DNA of 12,863 bases from Pseudomonadota bacterium. Its GTDB lineage: Bacteria > Pseudomonadota > Gammaproteobacteria > Steroidobacterales > Steroidobacteraceae. How positions within the stretch are numbered: position 1 is the first letter of the stretch; each line of letters opens with the position of its first letter. The notes beneath the pieces are model-generated. The model did not search any database, was not told the origin of the DNA, and was given only the letters and a program-made list of their open reading frames with translations. This document shows, piece after piece, positions 6,782-12,863 of this stretch. A program made the translations under genes and the position numbers. Location: positions 1-12,863 of the forward strand of contig JAKADE010000039.1 in assembly GCA_021820785.1 (NCBI GenBank), written 5' to 3'.

Positions 6782-7786
6782 ATGCCAAAGCGCCGCGGCA
6801 GCCAGAATCGCCTGGTGGCTGCTCTGTTGCACGACGGCCTCGCAGCCTTCGAAACGGGTATCGTCGCTGAAGTGTTCGGGCTGCACAGGCCGGAGATGCA
6901 ACCGGACTGGTACCGTTTCGTCACGGTGGCAGAGACGCCTCGGCCGTTGCGGGCGACAGGGGGACTGCGTGTGATCGCAGAAGCCGGACTCGAGCGGCTC
7001 GCTGAGGCGGGGACGATCGTGATTCCCTGTTGGCGCACGGACGGAATGCCTCCTTCACCGGCGGTCCGGGCGTCACTCCTGGCTGCCTATGACAGGGGTG
7101 CGCGGATCGTGTCGATCTGTTCCGGAGCGTTTCTTCTGGCGGCGTGCGGATTGCTTTCGGGCCGCAAGGCGACGACGCATTGGCGTTATGCGCAAAAGCT
7201 CCGCGCGATGTATCCGACCGTCGAAGTCGATGCCAATGTGCTCTATGTCGACGAGGGTCAGATCCTCACGTCGGCGGGCTCGGCCGCCGGAGTGGATCTT
7301 CTCCTGCACGTGGTCCGCAAGGACTTCGGTGCGAGGGTGGCGAACGAAATCGCCCGTCGAATGGTCGTTCCGCCGCATCGTGAGGGCGGGCAGGCCCAAT
7401 TCATCGAGCGGCCGATCCCCGCGCACGCCGGCGGTCGGTTGGGTCCGCTGCTCGAGGCGGTACGACAGCAGCCCGGCGCACGCTGGACCGTTGCACACAT
7501 GGCGCGCCGCGCGGCCATGAGCAGAAGAACCTTCATCAGACGGTTTGAGCAGTCGACGGGAATGCCGCCCGGCCAATGGGTGGTTGCCGCCCGCGTGGAG
7601 GCGGCACGCTTCCTGCTTGAAACCGGCGCGTCCGAACTGGACGATGTCGCCGTGAAGGCGGGCTTCGGCACGTCGGCCGGGCTACGCTACCACTTCAAGC
7701 GTCACGTCGGATTGACGCCCACCGCCTATCGGGGTCAATTCTCAGTCCCGCACCGCCGTCGAGTCGGGCCGAGGTCTGCGCCCTGA
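6782..7786 (+). CDS. ftrA: FtrA-like transcriptional regulator (DJ-1/PfpI domain + AraC-type HTH)
   Basis: This 334-residue regulator joins an N-terminal DJ-1/PfpI-like (GATase1-like) sensor domain, about residues 8-190, to a C-terminal AraC/XylS double helix-turn-helix, about 235-320. The sensor starts RLVAALLHDGLAAFETG-IVAEVFGLHRPE and PDWYRF, the pattern of FtrA/GlxA-type regulators. Its nucleophile-elbow sequence SICSGAFLLA carries C113. The HTH region shows MARRAAMSRRTFIRRF and AVKAGFGTSAGLRYHFKRHVGLTPTAYR, the AraC signature. In this family the sensor domain is normally a ligand- or redox-sensing fold, not an enzyme. An in-frame ATG at 6761 would add seven residues; 6782 is preferred because it fits the TACAAT box and the family N-terminus. 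It is divergent from the rhodanese-decarboxylase operon and probably controls both directions. Family assignment is firm; ligand unknown. Confidence 0.9.
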   Translation: MPKRRGSQNRLVAALLHDGLAAFETGIVAEVFGLHRPEMQPDWYRFVTVAETPRPLRATGGLRVIAEAGLERLAEAGTIVIPCWRTDGMPPSPAVRASLLAAYDRGARIVSICSGAFLLAACGLLSGRKATTHWRYAQKLRAMYPTVEVDANVLYVDEGQILTSAGSAAGVDLLLHVVRKDFGARVANEIARRMVVPPHREGGQAQFIERPIPAHAGGRLGPLLEAVRQQPGARWTVAHMARRAAMSRRTFIRRFEQSTGMPPGQWVVAARVEAARFLLETGASELDDVAVKAGFGTSAGLRYHFKRHVGLTPTAYRGQFSVPHRRRVGPRSAP

Positions 7787-8165
7787 TTTCCCGGGCGGGA
7801 GTGCCGGTCCATCACGGGATTTCAAGCGTTTCTTGGCGGCGCTGTATCTCGGGACCGTCGCGCAAGTCACTCAGGTGCCGATGGCACTCGCCTCAGCTGT
7901 TTTCAGAGAATGAATCAGGTACCGCGCCGGGTCGTGGCGGAACTGGAGGTCTCGGGCACGCTGCACATCCAGGCGGAGAGCCGCGGATCAGCGTCCATCA
8001 GCTCGGCGTGATCGGCGAGTAACCTGTGCAGCGTCCCGTCGTGGAGCGGGCCGACCGGGTCCCCTCGGATCGGAGTAGCGCCCCGGCGGGCGCGAGGGAA
8101 TCTCGGGGTCCCGACCCATCCGGCCGTCCGGTGGCATCGCCTCCGGACGGCCGGCCTGCAATGTC
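7787..8165. other. Intergenic region, no supported gene
   Basis: This 379-bp region lies between the stops of ftrA (+) and the DUF1993 gene (-). A GTG-started frame of 73 codons (7801-8022) has no family resemblance and no Shine-Dalgarno. A different frame, open through 7815-7913, reads like a short helix (FLAALYLGTVAQVTQ) but has no start and stops at 7911-7913; it may be a remnant or chance. A strong hairpin lies at 8120-8154. Otherwise I see nothing. Confidence 0.5.
8120..8154 (-). terminator. 12-bp perfect hairpin after the DUF1993 gene
   Basis: CCGGCCGTCCGG (8120-8131) pairs perfectly with CCGGACGGCCGG (8143-8154) around an 11-base loop. It begins 11 bases past the stop codon of the minus-strand DUF1993 gene. 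It also lies at the end of the ftrA-side spacer, so it could act for both converging transcripts. There is no T-run, so terminator function is inferred from position and stem strength. Confidence 0.5.
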
Positions 8166-8684
8166 TCAGATCATCGTCATCGGAATGCCGGCGAGATAGT
8201 CGCGCTTGCCGAGCTCGACACCCGAGTGGCGCAAAATCCCGTATGCGGTGCTGATGTGGAAGTAGAAGTTCGGCAGCACGAAATGGTTGAAGTAATCCAC
8301 TCCGCGCATCTTCGCCTTGTTCTCACGGCCCATCGGGAAAATCACCTCACGCTCGGCGGAGCTGTCGATCTTGGCCTTATCGAGTGTCTTGACGAAGGCG
8401 ATCGTCTTGGCGATCCGCGCCTTCAGGTCCGCCATCGTCTGTTCGGTGTCTTCGTGTCTGGGCGGCTCGATGCCTGCGAGCCGTGCGCCGCCGTTTTTGG
8501 CCGAGTCGCAGGCGATCTGCACCTGCCGCGTGAACGGGAACATGTCCGGGAACAGCCGCGTGTTGAGCAGAATTGCCGCATCGATCTTCTTCGCCGCGGC
8601 ATAGGCTTCCGCCTTGTCGAGCATCGAGGCGAGTGCGTTGAGCCCGATCTCGAACGATGAGAGCGCTGCGTTTGACATCGACAT
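8166..8684 (-). CDS. DUF1993 domain-containing protein
   Basis: This 172-residue, single-domain, probably cytosolic protein matches the DUF1993 family by its overall pattern. After a short N-terminus come helix-rich segments with LASMLDKAEAYAAAKKID, then LFPDMFPFTRQVQIACDSAKN, ARLAGIEPPRHEDTE, FPMGRE, and YFNHFVLPNFYFHISTAYGILR near the end. DUF1993 has the four-helix-bundle look of DinB/YfiT-like proteins, but its biochemical role is not established. Length fits the family. The start at the ATG at 8684 is supported by GAGGT about 7 bases upstream; a frame extension to 8789 adds an Arg-rich segment and is rejected. A second ATG follows two codons later. The gene stands alone, with a hairpin 11 bases after its stop. 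Confidence 0.92.
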   Translation of the reverse strand: MSMSNAALSSFEIGLNALASMLDKAEAYAAAKKIDAAILLNTRLFPDMFPFTRQVQIACDSAKNGGARLAGIEPPRHEDTEQTMADLKARIAKTIAFVKTLDKAKIDSSAEREVIFPMGRENKAKMRGVDYFNHFVLPNFYFHISTAYGILRHSGVELGKRDYLAGIPMTMI

Positions 8685-9343
8685 GAAGTGACCTCGTTGT
8701 GCAATGCGTGAAGGGAAATGCCCCGGGTGCCGCCGGTGCTCCAGAACGAGCGGGGCTCGTCTCGCTGCGTAAATGATGCCTCTGCGCATGTAACGCTTCC
8801 GTGCATCGTGCGACGAGCCGAGGCGCCACTGCGACGGTGTTCGAGGCGCATGTGAATTCTAGTTCGTCCGTTCCTGAAACGCATGGCAGACGCGCAGCGG
8901 CAGGATCCGCGCGGCGGCATCCGGCGGGCCGCCGATTGGCAGGAGCCGGAGAATTCGATCCGGATGAGCGGCGCGAGACCCTCTCGATCAGGAACAGGCT
9001 CGAACTGACGGGCACGAATGTCGGTCTGCGGCGCTGCAGATCACTGCTGCAGCTTGGGGCGATGAGGCGCTCTGCGAGTGCATTGCGCAGCGTTCGCTCG
9101 CAGACCCGAATCAGGGCGGCTGCAGGGTGACGTGTCCGATGCTCGCATTAGCGCGGGGGTGGCGTCTGGCGTGCGCCGACCCGGCGTCCGCGCTGGCGTC
9201 GTTCTGCATTGCGCCGCCGGGGTCATTACAATGGTCGCCGGGGAGAGCTTCTGGCAGCGGTTTGCGGCGGGGATTGCGCGGGCGTTCAGTTGCCCGAGGC
9301 CCATTGCTGCGGGCGCGGCCACCTTCATAGAGAGGATGGCGGG
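8685..9343. other. Long intergenic region, no supported gene
   Basis: This 659-bp stretch lies between the divergent DUF1993 and galM genes. Several open frames cross it on both strands, but their translations are Arg/Ala/Pro-rich with no recognisable domain, and none has a convincing ribosome site. Small hairpins are ACGAGC/GCTCGT (8746-8760, GGG loop) and GCTGCAG/CTGCAGC (9033-9053, 7-base loop). A TACAAT box at 9227-9232 could be a -10 for galM, giving a leader of about 105 bases. No RNA gene was recognised. Confidence 0.5.
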
Positions 9344-10507
9344 ATGCGACACATGTATTACGCCGTGGCGGCCACGGCACTCCTGGGGGCTTTCACAACG
9401 CAGACGAGTTACGCCGTGACGGCAGCGAAAACGGTATTCGGACATCTGCCGGACGGCAGGGCCGTGTATGCGGTCACGCTACGCAATCGGCAGGGGATCA
9501 TGGTTCGGCTGCTGACGTATGGCGCCCGCGTGCAGGAGATCCTCACGCCGGATCGCAATGGGCACTTCGCCGACGTTGCGCTCGGCTATCGCACGCTGCG
9601 CGGCTATCTCAGCAAGGCCGATCCGTACTTCGGCGCCAGCGTCGGACGGTTCGCCAACCGGATTGCCAAGGGCCGCTTCACGCTGAATGGCCACACCTAT
9701 CAGTTGCCGATCAACGACGGTCCGAACTCGCTGCACGGCGGCACTAAAGGGTTCGACCGGCGGTTGTGGACGGTGCTCGCCGTTCACAGCGGCCCGTCAC
9801 TCGGCAGCGTCACGATGCGCTACGTCAGCCCGAACGGCCAGGAGGGCTATCCCGGCACGCTCACCGCGACGGTGACCTACGCACTCTCGAACCGCGACCA
9901 GCTCTTCATCCGGTATCGGGCCACGACCAATGCCCCGACCATCGTGAACCTCAGCAACCACACTTACTGGAACCTCTCGGGCGAGGGCTCCGGCAGTATC
10001 CTCAATGAGCGGCTCATGATTCCGGCGGCGGACATCACGCCGACGGACGCGACGCAGATCCCGACGGGCGCGATCCGGCCCGTGGCAGGCACCCCGTTCG
10101 ACTTCCGCACGCCCAAGGCCATCGGGCGCGACATTCTCGACGGCCACTCGCGCCAGCTGGTCTTCGGCCGCGGCTACGACATGAACTGGGTGTTCGGCCG
10201 CGGGCCCATTACCGGATTGCGCCTGATGGCGCGGGTCGTCGACCCCACCTCGGGCCGCGTGCTCACGCTGCAGTCGAACCAGCCCGGACTGCAGTTCTAC
10301 AGCGGCAATTTCCTCAATGGCACCATCGTGGGCACTTCCGGGCACATCTACCGGCAGGGCGATGCGTTCGTGCTCGAGCCACAGATCTTTCCGGACACGC
10401 CGAATCACCCAAACTTCGGCTCGGCGCGACTGAATCCCGGGCAGGTCTACCGCAACACGATCGTGTATACCTTCTCGACCACGCCGGCCGTCGCGGCGAG
10501 GCGCTGA
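9344..10507 (+). CDS. galM: Exported aldose 1-epimerase (mutarotase)
   Basis: This 387-residue enzyme interconverts the alpha and beta anomers of aldoses such as galactose or glucose. The N-terminus (MRHMYYAVAATALLGAF, then TSYA) looks like a signal peptide, with likely cleavage near residue 23-28, so it should act in the periplasm. Family motifs in order are GRFANRIAKGRF, NDGPNSLHGG with H131, NLSNHTYWNLSG with the catalytic general-acid His H206, GYDMNWVF with D279, PGLQFYSGNFLNG, and LEPQIFPDTPNHPNF with E345, the likely catalytic base. These positions parallel the His-His-Asp-Glu set of bacterial GalM. The ATG at 9344 is chosen because AGAGAGGA lies just upstream and the signal peptide starts there. 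A hairpin follows the stop, and the aldolase gene lies 258 bp on, so it is probably a separate transcript serving the same sugar pathway. Confidence 0.95.
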   Translation: MRHMYYAVAATALLGAFTTQTSYAVTAAKTVFGHLPDGRAVYAVTLRNRQGIMVRLLTYGARVQEILTPDRNGHFADVALGYRTLRGYLSKADPYFGASVGRFANRIAKGRFTLNGHTYQLPINDGPNSLHGGTKGFDRRLWTVLAVHSGPSLGSVTMRYVSPNGQEGYPGTLTATVTYALSNRDQLFIRYRATTNAPTIVNLSNHTYWNLSGEGSGSILNERLMIPAADITPTDATQIPTGAIRPVAGTPFDFRTPKAIGRDILDGHSRQLVFGRGYDMNWVFGRGPITGLRLMARVVDPTSGRVLTLQSNQPGLQFYSGNFLNGTIVGTSGHIYRQGDAFVLEPQIFPDTPNHPNFGSARLNPGQVYRNTIVYTFSTTPAVAARR

Positions 10508-10515
10508 GGCACGCA

Positions 10516-10544
10516 GGACGACCGGGCCGCAGGCCCGGCCGTCC
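10516..10544 (+). terminator. Hairpin after galM, probable terminator
   Basis: GGACGACCGGGCC (10516-10528) and GGCCCGGCCGTCC (10532-10544) pair over 13 positions with one mismatch around a GCA loop, starting 8 bases after the galM stop. A second imperfect stem follows near 10549-10573. There is no clear T-run, so efficiency is uncertain. Confidence 0.6.
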
Positions 10545-10591
10545 TCGGGGCGGGCACCGTGATGCCCCCGCCGGAACGCAGAGGAAGACTT

Positions 10592-10622
10592 TTGATTTCA
10601 GGCAGATTAATCTTATGAATCA
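10592..10622 (+). promoter_or_regulatory. Candidate promoter and operator upstream of the aldolase-symporter operon
   Basis: An AT-rich island in GC-rich surroundings holds TTGATT (10592-10597) and, 16 bp on, TATGAA (10614-10619), each four of six matches to sigma-70 boxes. Between them is a perfect palindrome AGATTAATCT (10604-10613), flanked by outer arms TGATT (10593-10597) and AATCA (10618-10622). A repressor on this palindrome would block the promoter. The start codon is about 150 bases downstream. The regulator is not in the window. Confidence 0.4.
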
Positions 10623-10765
10623 GGCGGGGCGGTCTCGCGGTGCGCCGGACCTCGGTCGCCGTTTGGACAGCGTGCGGCGAACGCTCGCCCTGAAAGTGCT
10701 CTGATCGTGCCGCACGGGGTCGGGTGAGCCGCGCAGAACGCTGCGGATGTTGCAGGGGTCATGAC

Positions 10766-11410
10766 ATGACGATGAGACATGTGGCCGGCGCGGCTACCCC
10801 GCCGGTGATCGCCATCCTCCGCGGCGTGAGGCCGGCCGACGTCATCGATATCGGCGCTGCGCTGATCGACAGCGGGATCCGCATGCTCGAGGTGCCGCTG
10901 AATTCCCCGCAGCCGCTCGAGAGCATCGCGCGGCTGACCCGCACGTTCGGCGAGCAGGCCCTGATCGGCGCCGGCACCGTGCTCACGGTGCACGACGTCG
11001 AGGAGGTCGCTGCCGCCGGCGCGCGACTCGTGGTCTCGCCGAATACCGATCGGGAGGTCATCCAGCGGACGGTGGAACTCGGGCTCGACAGCTTTCCGGG
11101 GTTTTTCACCGCGAGCGAGGCATTCACCGCACTGGGGGCCGGTGCCACGCAGCTGAAGCTCTTTCCGGCCCTTACCGTGGGCACGGCCTACCTCAAGGCA
11201 TTGCGCGACATCCTGCCGCGCACGGCTGGCGTATGGGCGGTCGGTGGCACCGGTGCGCATGATCTTGTCGACTGGCTCGAAGCCGGTGCCGCCGGTATTG
11301 GCGTCGGCGGCGCGCTCTACAAGGCCGGAGATGCCGTGTCCGTCGTGCGCGCGCGCGCGCAGGCCCTGCACGCGGTCTGGACGCGGCATCTGGCGACCCG
11401 GCGCACCTGA
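10766..11410 (+). CDS. dgoA: 2-dehydro-3-deoxy-6-phosphogalactonate aldolase (KDPG/KDPGal aldolase family)
   Basis: This 214-residue class I aldolase would split 2-keto-3-deoxy-6-phosphogalactonate into pyruvate and D-glyceraldehyde 3-phosphate, the last step of the De Ley-Doudoroff route. The Schiff-base lysine is K131 in QLKLFPA, and the catalytic Glu is E42 in LEVPLNSPQP. The LNSP segment and SPNTD (91-95) are DgoA-like, whereas Eda-type KDPG aldolases usually read EVTLRT. PGFFTASEAFTAL, VGGTG and GIGVGGALYKAG complete the barrel. KDPG activity cannot be excluded. The ATG at 10766 is chosen over a GTG at 10724 because AGGGG sits 7-8 bases upstream and the longer form adds a Cys/Arg-rich leader. 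The symporter start follows the stop by 10 bp, so the two form an operon. Confidence 0.92.
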   Translation: MTMRHVAGAATPPVIAILRGVRPADVIDIGAALIDSGIRMLEVPLNSPQPLESIARLTRTFGEQALIGAGTVLTVHDVEEVAAAGARLVVSPNTDREVIQRTVELGLDSFPGFFTASEAFTALGAGATQLKLFPALTVGTAYLKALRDILPRTAGVWAVGGTGAHDLVDWLEAGAAGIGVGGALYKAGDAVSVVRARAQALHAVWTRHLATRRT

Positions 11411-11420
11411 AGGGTCCGAC

Positions 11421-12863
11421 GTGCATCCGAAGGCGATCGACTGGATCATCATGGGCACCTACTTCGCGGTGGTGCTCGGCATTGGTGCGGCGCTGAAGCG
11501 CTCGATGCGCACCAGTACGGATTTCTTCCTCTCGGGCCGTGCCATGCCGGCGTGGATTGCCGGGCTGGCGTTCATCTCGGCGAACCTCGGTGCCCAGGAG
11601 GTCATCGGCATGGCCGCCTCGGGCGCCAAGTACGGCATGGCCACGAGTCAGTTCTACTGGGTGGGTGCGATCCCGGCGATGGTGTTCCTCGGGGTGTTCA
11701 TGATGCCGTTCTACTACGGCTCGCGCGCCCGTTCGGTACCGGAGTACCTGAAGCTGCGCTTCGATGAGAAGACCCGGGGGCTGAACGCCATCACGTTCGC
11801 CGTGATGACGGTGTTCTCCTCCGGAATTTCCCTGTATGCGCTCGCGCTGTTGCTGCGGCTGCTGCTCGGCTGGGACTTCAACACCAGCGTGTCGCTCTCG
11901 GCGCTGATTGTGCTGGTGTACATCTTCCTCGGCGGGCTGACCTCGGCGATCTACAACGAAGTGCTGCAGTTCTTCCTCATCGTGTTCGGGTTCGCCCCTC
12001 TGGTGCTGATCGGCCTGAAGGACGTGGGCGGCTGGCAGGGGCTCGTCGCCGGCCTGCACACGGTGGCACGCTCGCGCGGCTTCGCGCCGGATGCCTGGCT
12101 GAGCACCTGGGGCGTGATGGGCAGCCCGCATGAGAACCCCATGGGCATCGATTGGTTCAGCATGGCCATGGGGCTAGGGTTCGTGCTTTCCTTCGGCTAC
12201 TGGTGCACGGACTTTCTGGTCGTGCAGCGGGCGCTGTCGGCCGAATCGATGGACGCGGCACGGCGCACGCCGCTGATCGCCGCGATCCCGAAGATGCTGT
12301 TCCCCTTCCTGGTGATCCTGCCGGGCATGATCGCCATTGCCGCCACCGTGCACGGCGGGGCGAGCGGGCTGAAACTGCCGCGCCAGGCCGACGGACACCT
12401 CAACTACAACATGGTCGTCCCGCTGATGCTCGGGCGGTATTTCCCGAATGGCATGCTCGGACTCGGTCTGACGGCGCTGATGGCGAGTTTCATGACCGGC
12501 ATGGCGGGCAACGTCACGGCCTTCAATACGGTGTGGACGTACGACATCTACCAGGCGTACGTCCGCCGCGAGGCCTCCGATGCGCACTACCTCACGGTCG
12601 GCCGTGTGGCGACCGTGGCCGGTATCGCGCTCTCGGTCGCAGCGGCCTACGTGACGAACCGGTTCAACAACATCATGGACCTGCTGCAACTGCTGTTCGC
12701 GTTCGTGAATGCACCGCTGTTCGCCACGTTCCTGGTCGGCATGTTCTGGAAGCGCGCGAGCGGACACGGTGCATTCGCGGGGCTGCTGGCCGGGACTGCG
12801 TCGGCGGCCGTGCACCACGGCCTGACGCTGCCGGCGGGCGCCGCTCCCGGCATCAAGGGCGGG
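11421..12863 (+). CDS. Sodium/solute symporter, SSS family (3' truncated by window)
   Basis: The frame from the GTG at 11421 is open for 481 codons to the window end; SSS proteins are usually 500-560 residues, so little is missing. It is an inner-membrane Na+-coupled importer, in this setting probably for a sugar or sugar acid. Features are a first hydrophobic segment (about residues 7-24), the family's DFFLSGRAMPAW and ISANLGAQEVIG motifs, repeated membrane helices, SVPEYLKLRFDE in a cytosolic loop, GGLTSAIYNEVLQFF, and the SSS signature region GLTALMASFMTGMAGN near residues 350-366. The GTG is preceded by AAGGG at a spacing of about 6 bases; the next ATG (11451) would cut into the first helix. 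It is co-transcribed with the aldolase 10 bp upstream. Substrate is inferred from the neighbours (galM, dgoA), resembling SglT-type sugar carriers. Confidence 0.92.
   Translation, partial: MHPKAIDWIIMGTYFAVVLGIGAALKRSMRTSTDFFLSGRAMPAWIAGLAFISANLGAQEVIGMAASGAKYGMATSQFYWVGAIPAMVFLGVFMMPFYYGSRARSVPEYLKLRFDEKTRGLNAITFAVMTVFSSGISLYALALLLRLLLGWDFNTSVSLSALIVLVYIFLGGLTSAIYNEVLQFFLIVFGFAPLVLIGLKDVGGWQGLVAGLHTVARSRGFAPDAWLSTWGVMGSPHENPMGIDWFSMAMGLGFVLSFGYWCTDFLVVQRALSAESMDAARRTPLIAAIPKMLFPFLVILPGMIAIAATVHGGASGLKLPRQADGHLNYNMVVPLMLGRYFPNGMLGLGLTALMASFMTGMAGNVTAFNTVWTYDIYQAYVRREASDAHYLTVGRVATVAGIALSVAAAYVTNRFNNIMDLLQLLFAFVNAPLFATFLVGMFWKRASGHGAFAGLLAGTASAAVHHGLTLPAGAAPGIKGG

Noticed and set aside
11346..11359. 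Alternating TGCGCGCGCGCGCA run as a Z-DNA or regulatory element
   Set aside because: It is within the aldolase frame, where it encodes Arg/Ala residues with ordinary codons for this GC content.
11193..12131. 312-codon minus-strand frame opposite the aldolase and symporter
   Set aside because: His/Arg/Glu-rich text is what the reverse complement of membrane-helix codons gives; the sense frame has clear SSS motifs.
1..12863. CRISPR array, tRNA, rRNA, insertion sequence, phage or toxin-antitoxin genes
   Set aside because: No spaced repeats, cloverleaf-like sequence, transposase motifs or terminal repeats were found by reading both strands.

Overview
The window is GC-rich with dense, short-spaced genes and Shine-Dalgarno-type starts. 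The gene set includes an FtrA-like regulator divergent from a rhodanese, a DgoA-type aldolase and an SSS symporter. Together these suggest a chromosomal segment of a high-GC pseudomonadote, most likely a gammaproteobacterium of the Xanthomonadales/Nevskiales kind. The lineage is an inference from gene types and base composition only. No rRNA, tRNA, CRISPR array, transposase or attachment site was seen.

Layout. (1) 1-984 (+) is the C-terminal part of a coiled-coil ABC-type ATPase (SMC/SbcC/YhaN-like), cut by the window start. (2) 1037-1420 (-) is a MazG-like/dCTPase-type nucleotide pyrophosphohydrolase, convergent with gene 1. (3) 1421-1839 is a GC-rich divergent intergenic region with a possible G-quadruplex. 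(4) 1840-4716 (+) encodes a large secreted protein of unknown function with eight cysteines and a long basic, Pro/Ala/Ser-rich tail. (5) 4902-6697 (-) is a two-gene overlapping operon, rhodanese then PLP-dependent group II decarboxylase. The decarboxylase reading frame is broken by one base at an 8-C homopolymer (coding strand). (6) 6698-6781 is a divergent control region with tandem and inverted repeats. (7) 6782-7786 (+) is an FtrA-like DJ-1/PfpI-AraC regulator. (8) 8166-8684 (-) is a DUF1993 protein with a strong 12-bp hairpin after its stop. (9) 8685-9343 is a long stretch with no convincing gene. (10) 9344-10507 (+) is an exported aldose 1-epimerase. (11) 10766-11410 (+) is a DgoA-type 2-keto-3-deoxy-6-phosphogalactonate aldolase. 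(12) From 11421 to the window end (+) is an SSS-family sodium/solute symporter.

Two functional modules stand out. The first is the FtrA-like regulator facing the rhodanese-decarboxylase operon: a compact regulator plus sulfur-transfer plus amino-acid-decarboxylation unit with an unusually structured intergenic control region. The second is a sugar or sugar-acid module: the exported mutarotase could equilibrate anomers in the periplasm, the Na+ symporter could import the sugar, and the aldolase would cleave the KDPGal-type intermediate to pyruvate and glyceraldehyde 3-phosphate. The matching dehydrogenase, dehydratase and kinase are not in the window.

The most worthwhile oddities are the homopolymer frameshift in the decarboxylase, the repeat-rich ftrA/rhodanese control region, the orphan 958-residue secreted protein, and two genes whose start codons sit exactly where a TACAAT -10 box would start transcription (candidate leaderless mRNAs).
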